The notes below the pieces were generated by a model, which saw only the letters and a program-made list of their open reading frames with translations, made no database searches and was not told where the DNA came from. Made by a program: the position numbers and the translations under genes. From assembly GCA_015661405.1 (NCBI GenBank), contig JACWMK010000035.1:1-22938 (forward strand): a DNA stretch of 22,938 nucleotides, written 5' to 3'. The stretch comes from Methanobacterium sp. (lineage in GTDB: Archaea; Methanobacteriota; Methanobacteria; Methanobacteriales; Methanobacteriaceae). Shown in pieces: positions 1 to 8,336 of this stretch (position 1 is its first letter; the number at the start of each line of letters is the position of its first letter).

Positions 1-262
1 ACATATAAATTTATGTTTAAAACTATTTAAATCTAATTATGTGGTTTAAGTTACATAAACCTTCATTTTACTCTCAAAAAAAAAGAAAATTTTGAATAAA
101 AAAAAAATATTTAAAATTATTATAATCAAAAATAAAAAAAGATTAACAAATTATTAATATATGAATTCTTAATAAAAAATAACCTAAAACAAGATTTAAT
201 TTTAAGAAAAAATAAGTATTTTAATTAAATTTAAATTCATTGAACCTAGGAGATATTTATAT
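1..262. other. AT-rich leader upstream of the MoaD-like gene
   Basis: No convincing ORF is visible in this very AT-rich stretch. It ends with a Shine-Dalgarno-like AGGAGAT at 248-254, eight bases before the ATG at 263, which fixes that start. TATA-like runs are too frequent to single out a promoter. I see no copy of the ATAAC-N4-GTTAT palindrome found elsewhere in the window. Confidence 0.5.
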
Positions 263-538
263 ATGGTGAAAATAAAATTTTTAGCTCGCTTCAAAGATAT
301 TACCGGTGAAAAAGAAGTGATAATTGATTATAATGGTGAAATAGCCAACTTAATAGAAATATTAACCGAAAAATATGATAAAGGATTTAAAGATGCTCTT
401 TTCAACGAGAATGGAGAATTAAGAGAGTATATGAAAATATTAATTAACGGCGAAGATGTAAGAAATATTAATGGATTAAAAACCACCGTAAATGAAGATG
501 ATGAAATCGTAATATTCCAAACCATCGCCGGTGGTTAA
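263..538 (+). CDS. MoaD/ThiS-family ubiquitin-like sulfur carrier (SAMP-like)
   Basis: This 91-residue protein has the size and pattern of a beta-grasp sulfur carrier. It opens with the strand MVKIKFLARFKDITG, has a central helix, and ends in the strand EIVIFQTIAGG. The terminal Gly-Gly is the tail that an E1-like enzyme adenylates and then converts to a thiocarboxylate or attaches to lysine. A good Shine-Dalgarno sequence precedes the ATG. It is probably co-transcribed with the substrate-binding-like gene that follows about 40 bases later. A ThiF/MoeB-like E1 (5614-6624) in the same neighbourhood is the obvious activating partner. It could serve pterin-cofactor (Mo/W) synthesis, thiamine/tRNA thiolation, protein modification, or a dedicated sulfur-transfer role with the HdrABC-like complex nearby; sequence alone does not decide. 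Family is confident, role open. Confidence 0.88.
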   Translation: MVKIKFLARFKDITGEKEVIIDYNGEIANLIEILTEKYDKGFKDALFNENGELREYMKILINGEDVRNINGLKTTVNEDDEIVIFQTIAGG

Positions 539-574
539 AAAAAAAATAATATAATTTTTTAGGGGGAATTCTTT

Positions 575-1486
575 ATCCGTATAGGTTATCTATCCACAAT
601 TTATCACACATCATTTATCTTGAAAAATGAAACCTTTGGTTATTTAAATGATTATGATTTAAAATGGTCACTATATCCCACAGGACCTGCAATGATGGAT
701 TCATTTGCTTCAGGAGAAACTGATATCGGATACATTGGCTTACCACCAGTCATGATTAGACTCGAAAACGGATTAAAACTTAAATGTGTAGCCGGAGGTC
801 ACATTGAAGGCACAGTAATGGTTGCCCCGAATTCTTATAAGACCTTCTATGAATTAGGAAGCGTAAAAACTGTTCTAGAGCAATTTGAAGGAGAAATTAT
901 AGGTACACCCTCACGTGGTTGTATCCATGATGTAATCATAAATGAAATAACTAAAGACTTAGATATCACCATTAAAAATTTTGAATGGGCAGATTTCATA
1001 CCCGATGCATTAGAGGACGGTGAAATAGCAGCAGGAGTGGGAACTCCTAGCCTGGCGACAGTTATTTCAAACAGGATGGACTCTAACATTGTTATTCCAC
1101 CATATAAACTATGGCCTTACAATCCAAGTTATGGAATAGTTGTACGTGAGGATTTAATTGATGAATCACCAGAATTTATAACACAATTCTTAAAAGCTCA
1201 TGAGAAAGCCTGTAACCTAATTAAACTACAACCAGAAAATGCAGCAAAAATAGCCTATAAGGAATTAGAAGTAGTTAATAAAGAGTTCGTGCTTAATACT
1301 TATAAAATATCACCTAAATACTGTGCAAGTTTACCAGAAGATTATATAAATTCTACACTCAAATTTATACCAGTACTCAAAAACTTAGGATACATGAAAA
1401 GTAACTTAATAAAAGATGAAATATTCGAATTAAAATTCATTCAGAAAACACATCCAGAACCAGCACACTACAATTCAACCCCGTAA
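575..1486 (+). CDS. Lone NitT/TauT-type substrate-binding-like protein without signal peptide
   Basis: The product resembles the COG0715 (NrtA/SsuA/TauA, THI5-like) binding fold: a segment around MMDSFASGETDIGYIGLPPV, then KCVAGGHIEGTVMV, then a C-terminal HPEPAHY motif. No signal peptide or lipobox is visible, so it may act in the cytoplasm; relatives with this fold include enzymes such as HMP-P synthase and MqnA/MqnD. The first usual start is TTG at 620. However, the same frame is open back to a TAG at 560-562, and the added residues IRIGYLSTIYHTSFIL look like the family's true first strand. No ATG, GTG or TTG lies between 563 and 620, so the start is either non-canonical (ATC at 575 is used here as the approximate boundary, about 8 bases after AGGGGG at 561-566) or has been damaged. 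No transporter permease or ATPase is adjacent. Confidence 0.72.
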   Translation: MRIGYLSTIYHTSFILKNETFGYLNDYDLKWSLYPTGPAMMDSFASGETDIGYIGLPPVMIRLENGLKLKCVAGGHIEGTVMVAPNSYKTFYELGSVKTVLEQFEGEIIGTPSRGCIHDVIINEITKDLDITIKNFEWADFIPDALEDGEIAAGVGTPSLATVISNRMDSNIVIPPYKLWPYNPSYGIVVREDLIDESPEFITQFLKAHEKACNLIKLQPENAAKIAYKELEVVNKEFVLNTYKISPKYCASLPEDYINSTLKFIPVLKNLGYMKSNLIKDEIFELKFIQKTHPEPAHYNSTP

Positions 1487-1527
1487 ATATGAATTAAAAT
1501 ATTCATATTTAATAATTCTATTTTTTT
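1485..1527 (+). terminator. Stem-loop terminator after the MoaD/SBP-like pair
   Basis: A perfect 10-bp inverted repeat, AAATATGAAT (1485-1494) and ATTCATATTT (1501-1510), with a 6-nt loop overlaps the stop codon of the substrate-binding-like gene. A T-rich tract including seven Ts (1521-1527) follows. It sits in the convergent gap facing the end of hdrA. Confidence 0.6.
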
Positions 1528-1612
1528 AAATAAAAAATAAAAGATTCATTCTAAAAAAAAATAGTTTATAATAAAGAGTTATTAATCGAATCTCACCCTC
1601 TAAAATACTTAT

Positions 1613-3988
1613 TTAAATATCTTTAGATGATGCTTTATAAAGAACAGCTTCTAATTTATCGAGAGACTTACTAACTTGTTTATCGAATTCATAAAATTTT
1701 TTAGCTAAACCTCTGAAGTAAGGTGCATAAACTTTATAATACATTAATCTATCTGGATCAATTCCATTTTTAATAAGTTGAGTTTTAAATTCATGCACTT
1801 TTTCCTGAATATTCGAATATACAACATTATCAGGATATTCACCAAGAAATATCCCATCTGCACCGTTTTCGAATGCATGTATAATATGTTTCGGCATTAA
1901 ACGATTTATAGATGTAATTCTTATGATTCTAACAGATTCCGGGTAGGGTATTCTGTTAACTCCAATATTATCCGCAGCAACATACCCAATATAATCAAGA
2001 AATACTAATATTCGACGTTCACCATCTTTTTTATCCTTAAGCATACCAGAAATCATAGCATAAATTTGACTATCTGTTTGACCCATAATCTCTATTGCAT
2101 TATTTTTACACTTCGCAACACATATTCCACACCCATTACATGCGATTGGATCCACGGATATACGTTCATCATACATATAAACTGCCTTATATTTACATGA
2201 ATCAATACATGCTCCACATAATTTACATTCAGAATGATCAATCTCAGCAATTAATGGTTCAATTTCTAATCCACCATTCATTAGCTCCGAAACCTTAGAA
2301 GCAGCAGCATTAGCTTGTGAAACACTATCTGTAATATCCTTTGGACCTTGCGCTGTTCCGCAGACAAATATACCCTCAATATCAGTGTTAACAGGTTTAA
2401 TTTTAGAATGTTTCTCTTTAACAAATAAATCTTCTGTAAGTCCCACATTCAATAATTTTGCAACCTCTAAAGTTCCATCTGACGCCTCCATAGCCTCAGA
2501 CAATATAATCATATCTGTTTCAATCTCTAATTGTTCACCGCGAAGAGTATCCTCCACTCTAACAATTAGATTTCCATTTTTCCTAGTTACATCACCAGGA
2601 CGTCCCCTTATTAATTTAATTTTATTTGATTGCCCATAACGGAAGTAATTTTCATACATTCCCGGAGTTCTCATATCAGTGTAACAAATTATAATTTCAG
2701 TTTCCGGATAATAATGTTTTATAAAGTTTGCATGTTTTAAAGCTACCATACAACAAACTTTGCTACAATAACGTTTCCCTTCAGGCTTTTCATCCCTTGA
2801 ACCAGCACATTGAATCATAACCAATCTTCGGGGAATTTCACCATTAGATGGTCGCTGTAATTTACCATTGGTAGGTCCATTCACACCCATTATCCTTGCA
2901 AGTTCCATTTGAGAGATTACATCATCATATCTTGTATATCCATACTCTGGACGTTTCTTAAGGTCAAATCCTTTATGTCCTGTTGCGATAACCACTGAAC
3001 CAACGTTAAGTGGTATAACTTCAGTTTTCATTGAAAAATTAATCGCATTCATATTACAGACTTTTTCACAATTACCACATTTAATACAATGCTCTTCATC
3101 TATTGTATACGTATCAGGAACTGATTGAGGGAATGGTTTATAAATAGCTTTTCTCATCATCAAATTCTCATTCCACTCATTAGGAACATCAATTGGACAA
3201 ACTTCAGCACAATTACCACAGGCAGTGCATCTATCCACCCATACCTGGCGAGGCTTCTTCTCAACTAATAAGTTAAAATTCCCGGCTTTTCTTTCAGATG
3301 ATTTAACCTCAGCGTTGGTAATAATATTAATATTATCATGTTGTACAGCTTCATTAATCAATGGATTAAAAAGACATAATGCACATTCCTCGGCAAGCTT
3401 CTCAGGAGAGAATACTTTACCGATTTTTATCATATTACCTCCAACACTAGGTTTTTTTTCAATTAAATCTACTTTAACACCTTGTTTTGCAAGTGAAAGT
3501 GCTGCTGTAATCCCGGATATCCCCCCACCAATTACTGCTGCGCTCTTTTTTGTTTTCCTAACAATGGTATCCAAGGGCCTAGCATATTTAACCCTTTCAA
3601 CAGCTGCATTAGTTAATGAAATAGCTTTATCCGTTGCTTTATCACTATCAGAATGCACCCATGAACACTGCTCTCTTAAATTAGCCATCTCTAAAAGATA
3701 AGGATTTAATGGAGCTACATGGTTTCTGAATGTTTTTTCATGAGTAATAGGTGAACAAGCCGCAATGACAGCACGATCTAAATCCTCTTCAAGTATAATA
3801 TCCCTAATATTCTTCTGACACTTCAATGAACATAGATTTTCAAAATCCTTCACTACTTTAGCATCAATTGAAGACTTAAGTCTTTCAATATCGACAGTAT
3901 CAGAAATATTTCCCCCACAACGACATAAAAAAACACCAATATCAATACTGCTTTTCGGCGCATATCTGGAGAAGTGATTATTATTCAT
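1613..3988 (-). CDS. hdrA: HdrA-like flavoprotein fused to a degenerate MvhD-like domain
   Basis: This 791-residue protein is the FAD/iron-sulfur electron-bifurcating type subunit of heterodisulfide-reductase-like complexes. The N-terminal HdrA region has LCRCGGNIS (C22, C24) with C53, C57 and C78. The FAD-binding GGGISG is at about 154-159. A two-cluster ferredoxin region has C254/257/260/264 and C301/304/307/311. The unusual HdrA cluster motif is kept (C394, C408, C412, C413). A second ferredoxin pair has C588/591/594/598 and C617/620/623/627. Residues about 660-770 resemble MvhD (YPESVRIIRI, ENGADGIFLGEYP) but contain no cysteine, so the usual [2Fe-2S] cluster cannot form. Its start overlaps the hdrB stop by 4 nt (ATGA), implying translational coupling. 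It is a paralogue of the core methanogenesis HdrA rather than a classic copy; substrates and electron donor are unknown. Confidence 0.87.
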   Translation of the reverse strand: MNNNHFSRYAPKSSIDIGVFLCRCGGNISDTVDIERLKSSIDAKVVKDFENLCSLKCQKNIRDIILEEDLDRAVIAACSPITHEKTFRNHVAPLNPYLLEMANLREQCSWVHSDSDKATDKAISLTNAAVERVKYARPLDTIVRKTKKSAAVIGGGISGITAALSLAKQGVKVDLIEKKPSVGGNMIKIGKVFSPEKLAEECALCLFNPLINEAVQHDNINIITNAEVKSSERKAGNFNLLVEKKPRQVWVDRCTACGNCAEVCPIDVPNEWNENLMMRKAIYKPFPQSVPDTYTIDEEHCIKCGNCEKVCNMNAINFSMKTEVIPLNVGSVVIATGHKGFDLKKRPEYGYTRYDDVISQMELARIMGVNGPTNGKLQRPSNGEIPRRLVMIQCAGSRDEKPEGKRYCSKVCCMVALKHANFIKHYYPETEIIICYTDMRTPGMYENYFRYGQSNKIKLIRGRPGDVTRKNGNLIVRVEDTLRGEQLEIETDMIILSEAMEASDGTLEVAKLLNVGLTEDLFVKEKHSKIKPVNTDIEGIFVCGTAQGPKDITDSVSQANAAASKVSELMNGGLEIEPLIAEIDHSECKLCGACIDSCKYKAVYMYDERISVDPIACNGCGICVAKCKNNAIEIMGQTDSQIYAMISGMLKDKKDGERRILVFLDYIGYVAADNIGVNRIPYPESVRIIRITSINRLMPKHIIHAFENGADGIFLGEYPDNVVYSNIQEKVHEFKTQLIKNGIDPDRLMYYKVYAPYFRGLAKKFYEFDKQVSKSLDKLEAVLYKASSKDI

Positions 3989-4953
3989 ATCTGTGACAAC
4001 CTCTCATAACAAATGGTTTGATTCAACTTAATCTTCTCTAAAATTGGATCCACGGGTACAGTGTGAGTCTGAACACCAATAACTTTGTAAGGATCAGCCC
4101 CCATTGCAAGTGCTATAAATTGGGAAATATTTAAGTGAACAATATTAAATTTAGTATCCAACATCTCTTCAATTTTAGGTTGATATCTATCAAATTGCAT
4201 CTGACAATTAGGGCACATATGAATTAAAATATCCACATTATTTTCCTTTAAACTCACTAATTTATCTGTAGTAACGGATAGTGAGAGATCTAGATTTGTA
4301 AAGCGTTGCCTAAAACCTGCACCACAAGTAGTTCTTTTATAATCATACCAATCCACGGTTTCCACACCACAAGATTTTGCTAAGGTTTCGATAATCATTG
4401 GATCTCTTAAATTACCTATAGTATCTTTATAATGGACTTTGCAATAATGACATGCATGGTGAGAGGCTACTTTAAATTGAGATAAATCAATCTTAGGATA
4501 ATCTTCAATTTCCTTGGCTTTATTGAAGAGTATCTCTACAGTATGGAAAATATTATTCCTAGAATCAACGTCATCAACCTTATACTTCAATTCTTCTAAT
4601 TTAGAATCCTCAAATATCTCATTTATCTTCTTTCTCACATTATCATTCTTATTCAGGATATTCGATGATTTTTTTAATATTGCGTAGCATGTTGCACACA
4701 TGGTTGCAATATTTTTATGGTTTGTTTCACGTGCAATTGCAAAGTTTCGTGCTGCAAGTGCAGTTGTTGAGAATTGGTCGAATAAATCGTAATAATAGCC
4801 TAAACCAGTGCAACAAGATTGTCTATCATCTACAATATATTCAATGCCCAGTTTATCAAACACGTATTTAGTGGATGATTCAATTCCAGGATATTCTACA
4901 CTTACAAGACAGCTTTTAAAGAGTAAAATCTCCTTATCGGGTATCTTCTTCAT
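3985..4953 (-). CDS. hdrB: HdrB-like CCG-domain subunit with an altered second cluster motif
   Basis: This 322-residue protein has two CCG-type halves, which in HdrB bind noncubane [4Fe-4S] clusters at the disulfide-reducing site. The first motif is complete: C15, C47-C48, C86 and C89. In the second, C168 (with C171 nearby), C210, C247 and C250 are present, but the expected Cys-Cys pair reads Thr209-Cys210 (TTCGAGF). The second cluster may therefore be changed or reduced in function. The stop overlaps hdrA by 4 nt and the start overlaps the end of hdrC by 20 nt, so C-B-A is a tight operon. By analogy it passes electrons from HdrC to a disulfide or other substrate; the actual substrate is not shown by the sequence. 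Confidence 0.85.
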   Translation of the reverse strand: MKKIPDKEILLFKSCLVSVEYPGIESSTKYVFDKLGIEYIVDDRQSCCTGLGYYYDLFDQFSTTALAARNFAIARETNHKNIATMCATCYAILKKSSNILNKNDNVRKKINEIFEDSKLEELKYKVDDVDSRNNIFHTVEILFNKAKEIEDYPKIDLSQFKVASHHACHYCKVHYKDTIGNLRDPMIIETLAKSCGVETVDWYDYKRTTCGAGFRQRFTNLDLSLSVTTDKLVSLKENNVDILIHMCPNCQMQFDRYQPKIEEMLDTKFNIVHLNISQFIALAMGADPYKVIGVQTHTVPVDPILEKIKLNQTICYERLSQI

Positions 4954-5542
4954 CTTTTTTCACCCGCCTTATCTTAGTTAGTCTATCAGTGAACCCAGTT
5001 TTCTTTAAAATTTTTTTAATATCATTAAGGTCATTTTCTGGTAATATTATAGTTCCCAATCCTAATTCTTCTCTTATATCATCTAAGTGAATTTTTAATT
5101 CAAAATATTCTTCTCCAATATCTTTTATTAATTCATTGAAGAAATCATTTGGAATTGATCCTATCCCTAATTCCAGGAAACTATCACCATACGCTAAAAA
5201 TGAAGCTATTTTACGAATTCCATCTACTTTTTCAATGGATTTTTGTCTTAAAATTTGATTTATTTCACATACACTATTATTTACAGGGCATACGCTATGA
5301 CAACTGTAACAATAGAAGCAATTCCATATTATATCGTCTGAGATTAAACTATCGTCTTCATCAAGAACCCTTTTAACTATTACCCTAGGATCATAATCTG
5401 TATGACTTGCGGCTGGACATACGGATGTACACATTCCACATTGAATGCATTTAAGAAGACCCAGATTTTCAGATGCTTTTAAGTCATTAATTATGCTATC
5501 TGCAAGTTCAAAGGTATTCTCACCTATTTTAAGTGTTTTCAT
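4934..5542 (-). CDS. hdrC: HdrC-like 4Fe-4S dicluster subunit
   Basis: A 202-residue protein with two ferredoxin-type motifs: C32-x2-C35-x2-C38-x3-C42 (CIQCGMC) and C75-x2-C78-x2-C81-x3-C85 (CFYCYSC). This matches HdrC, the wire between HdrA and HdrB. The N-terminal GENTFELADSI stretch and the helical C-terminal half also fit the family. The ATG at 5542 follows GGAG about 11-14 bases upstream. It is the first gene of the C-B-A set and starts 71 bases after the ThiF-like gene on the same strand, so all four may be one transcript. There is no hydrogenase (mvhA/mvhG) or formate dehydrogenase gene in the window to identify the electron donor. Confidence 0.86.
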   Translation of the reverse strand: MKTLKIGENTFELADSIINDLKASENLGLLKCIQCGMCTSVCPAASHTDYDPRVIVKRVLDEDDSLISDDIIWNCFYCYSCHSVCPVNNSVCEINQILRQKSIEKVDGIRKIASFLAYGDSFLELGIGSIPNDFFNELIKDIGEEYFELKIHLDDIREELGLGTIILPENDLNDIKKILKKTGFTDRLTKIRRVKKDEEDTR

Positions 5543-5613
5543 ACTTGATTATACTCCATAAATATCTGATTTTATTTAATATTAAATAAATTCTTAGTTT
5601 AATTGAATTGAAG

Positions 5614-6624
5614 TTATGTTCCAATATATCTAGCGTATATAGATCTAGCCACTTTTTGATCATTAGTGCCTTTAATTATGGCTCTTCCATCCTTAAATAA
5701 TGATATTTCCATATTATCTGAAGTGAATATCAATATAAAAGGAGTGAGCTTCACTTCTCCTAATGGTTCAAGTTTAGAAGCCATTTCAGCAAGAGATAGT
5801 TCTTTAGGGTCTGCTGGAGTGATTTGTACAGCACTTCTACCGCAAAGTGAAGTTATTATTTCCCTATCTTCAGCATTCAAATATTCATAGTTACCTTTAA
5901 CACAACATTCACAATCCTGATTTTTCCTGACATTGATATCATCAAAGGAATTATTCCAAGCATCATAAACGATTAAATTACTATCAGAGCCCTCTTTGAT
6001 TTTCCCAAGCAATATTTTAAGTGCTTCAGTACTTTCCATAGAACCCATAATAGAAGTTATTGTATTTAAAACACCCATGGTATCACAAGTGGGTAGAGAA
6101 CCTATTTTAGGAATAGTTGGATATAAACATCTTAAACAAGCTTTATCAGGTATAATATTCATAGTCATTCCTGCAGTGCCAATTGCACCAGTGTAAATCC
6201 AAGGTATGCCCTGATCAACACATACATCATTAACTAACATTCGCGTTAGAATGTTATCAGTACCATCTAAAACAACATTAGCATCCTTTAGAATATCTTC
6301 CACGTTGGTGTGATTTAAATCTTTTACAATAGCTTCAACTTCAATCTCTGAATTAATATTATGTAATTTATTAGTGGCAGCAATAGCTTTAGGTTCTCCT
6401 ACATCATTTTCATCGAAAAGCATTTGTCTTTGTAGATTATTTAACTCAACAAAATCTCGATCAATTACGGATATTTTACCAACACCCGCACGAGCCAGAT
6501 TATTAGCCGCCACGGTTCCTAAAGCACCGCAACCCACCATTACAGCATGACTTTTTAGTAATTTTTCTTGGCCTTCCTCTCCAATATTTTGTAGGATTAA
6601 CTGCCTTGAATATCTATCAAACAT
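5614..6624 (-). CDS. ThiF/MoeB/HesA-family E1-like adenylyltransferase
   Basis: The 336-residue protein starts with the typical RYSRQ segment, followed by the ATP-binding GCGALG (31-36), the FVELNNLQRQ strand-helix with the arginine finger, and the DGTDN motif (120-124). Two cysteine pairs, C163/C166 and C238 with C240/C241, fit the structural zinc site. C180 in LPTCDTMGV is the likely catalytic cysteine. An extra C-terminal module (about 250-336: CGRSAVQITP, then DGRAIIKGT and ARYIG) is typical of archaeal and some bacterial sulfur-carrier E1s. It should adenylate the C-terminal Gly-Gly of a ubiquitin-like protein such as that at 263-538. It lies 71 bases upstream of hdrC on the same strand, suggesting a joint role with the Hdr-like complex. 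Confidence 0.9.
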   Translation of the reverse strand: MFDRYSRQLILQNIGEEGQEKLLKSHAVMVGCGALGTVAANNLARAGVGKISVIDRDFVELNNLQRQMLFDENDVGEPKAIAATNKLHNINSEIEVEAIVKDLNHTNVEDILKDANVVLDGTDNILTRMLVNDVCVDQGIPWIYTGAIGTAGMTMNIIPDKACLRCLYPTIPKIGSLPTCDTMGVLNTITSIMGSMESTEALKILLGKIKEGSDSNLIVYDAWNNSFDDINVRKNQDCECCVKGNYEYLNAEDREIITSLCGRSAVQITPADPKELSLAEMASKLEPLGEVKLTPFILIFTSDNMEISLFKDGRAIIKGTNDQKVARSIYARYIGT

Positions 6625-6790
6625 AATTATAAATCTCCATTTTCTAAATTTCCATCAATTTAGATTATTTTTTTAATTTCAACTGTTATAATTAATGTGG
6701 AATTAAATATCAATTATTAATCAACTTAATTCAATTATTAAAATTAAAATAATCTTTAAAATCTACAAAATTGTTAAAAAAAAATAATAA

Positions 6791-8164
6791 TTAATGTGAT
6801 GGTACATCACTGTAAATATCTGCATTGTTAGATTTTTTGTTCTTCATCTCTTGTATTATAGTTTTTGCCACATTTTTAGCAATAGCAGTTATAGTTAGTA
6901 TAGGTGGCCTGCCCGGTGCCCGTGGTATTATACTAGCATCAGATACAAAAAGACCTTTAACATTTGTTTCCATTGATTTATTAACCACTCGACCCATAGC
7001 TGCTGTTCCACCAGGATGAGCACCTCTAATTGGCGTGGAAACTATGCTGGATTCATCCACTCCAATCTCCACTAAAATTTCAAATGCTTTATCATAACCT
7101 TCCTTCAAGAGATCAAGATCTCTTTTAGTTAGTGGTTTTTCAATTGTACCGTCAGAATGCAGCAGCCCATTAGCTTCATCTGCTATTTTAATCATTATTC
7201 CAATGACATCCTCCGATCGAGCAGGGAATCCCTTTTCTTGTATAAACTGCACTAATTGACCAGAGAAATGTGGAGATAAAAAATAAGGTCCGAATTCTGA
7301 TTTAACTCCCATAGGGATTTCGAAATTTAATTTTACATCCTTTAAATATCCACCTACAGTTATAAATAAATCAACAAATAATCCTTCACCTACACCATCA
7401 GTGACTCCTGAATTACGGAGAATATGGGGAGTATTAAGAGAACCTGCAGCTAATACAACATTATAAGCCTCGAATTTTTTCAGCTTATCATCACTTGTTC
7501 TACCCTCAATTCCAATAGCTTTTTCATCTTCATGAATTACCCTTAAAACTTCAAAATTCCATAGGATTTTTGCTCCGTTGATAACAGCTTCGTCAGTAAA
7601 ATGGGTGGCATCCCATTTAGCTCCTTTAGTGCAACCATTAATACATAATCCACAATTATCACATTTATCAAAATCTATAAATTTAGGCATTGATTCAACA
7701 ATAAATCCCAGTTTCTCTGCAGCTTTGGCAATTTTTAAAGTGGCTGGACCCATGAAACTTGAAGGTAAAGGACTTACTTTCAGGTCACCGCTAGCCTCTA
7801 TTAATTCTTCAAATAAATTTAAATCATGATTTTCAAGTTGTGAAATGGCTGAATTATAGTAGCATGCACTACAGGAATAACAGGCGTTCGCCAATGAAAC
7901 AGTAGTGGTACCACCAATCCCTTCAATATACATTAATTCAGCAGGATATTTAAGGAAATCATATTCTGAATTGTTTTTTAAATCTTTTTTTAATTTAAAG
8001 TCTACAGGCACATTTTTAATATAATTTACAGCAGTTCCCATCTTATATGGTTTACCTTTCTCAAGGATAAGAACATTCAATCCATTTTTGGATAGTTCTT
8101 TAGCTACTGTGGCGCCTCCAGCTCCAGTGCCCACAACTATAACATCATAAATCATTTGATCCAC
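6791..8164 (-). CDS. GMC-type FAD oxidoreductase with ferredoxin-like cysteine motifs
   Basis: This 457-residue protein begins with the dinucleotide-binding VIVVGTGAGG (8-17) and ends with GMC-like segments: HPGGTAAMG (383-391, with the candidate catalytic His) and GLFVSDASIIP (404-414). Between them lie C95-x2-C98-x2-C101 (CYSCSAC) and C168-x2-C171-x2-C174-x3-C178, a full ferredoxin-type quartet. A classic GMC alcohol oxidase lacks these, so electrons may leave FAD through an iron-sulfur cluster rather than to oxygen, as suits an anaerobe. No signal peptide is seen. The gene lies 166 bases upstream of the thiF-like gene on the same strand and may feed the same pathway, for example oxidizing an alcohol or hydroxy acid. 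Substrate is unknown. Confidence 0.82.
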   Translation of the reverse strand: MDQMIYDVIVVGTGAGGATVAKELSKNGLNVLILEKGKPYKMGTAVNYIKNVPVDFKLKKDLKNNSEYDFLKYPAELMYIEGIGGTTTVSLANACYSCSACYYNSAISQLENHDLNLFEELIEASGDLKVSPLPSSFMGPATLKIAKAAEKLGFIVESMPKFIDFDKCDNCGLCINGCTKGAKWDATHFTDEAVINGAKILWNFEVLRVIHEDEKAIGIEGRTSDDKLKKFEAYNVVLAAGSLNTPHILRNSGVTDGVGEGLFVDLFITVGGYLKDVKLNFEIPMGVKSEFGPYFLSPHFSGQLVQFIQEKGFPARSEDVIGIMIKIADEANGLLHSDGTIEKPLTKRDLDLLKEGYDKAFEILVEIGVDESSIVSTPIRGAHPGGTAAMGRVVNKSMETNVKGLFVSDASIIPRAPGRPPILTITAIAKNVAKTIIQEMKNKKSNNADIYSDVPSH

Positions 8165-8206
8165 TCAGAGTTTTATTTGTTAATGATAATGTCATAAATA
8201 ATATTT

Positions 8207-8220
8207 ATAACGGTTGTTTA
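8207..8220 (-). promoter_or_regulatory. Weak copy of the ATAAC-N4-GTTAT palindrome upstream of the GMC gene
   Basis: ATAACGGTTGTTTA matches 8 of the 10 palindrome positions seen at cysK and the ABC-transporter genes. It lies 43 bases upstream of the GMC start, about the same distance as the nearest cysK site. With two mismatches in an AT-rich spacer, chance is a real possibility. Confidence 0.25.
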
Positions 8221-8336
8221 TACTAGACATATATATTTATCCTTCATTACTTAAAAATTCAGGTTATAAAAAAAATATTATAAAAGAATATATTTATTTA
8301 ACTAATTATATGAAAATCAAATGAACTAAGTTTATT

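Noticed and set aside
3225..3701. 158-codon plus-strand open frame inside hdrA
   Set aside because: It is antisense to the conserved FAD/ferredoxin part of HdrA, has no family resemblance and no ribosome-binding site.
1613..5542. hdrA, hdrB and hdrC as the core methanogenesis heterodisulfide reductase
   Set aside because: The degenerate MvhD tail, the Thr in the second HdrB CCG motif and the ThiF/MoaD context point to a paralogous complex. I keep only the HdrABC-like call.
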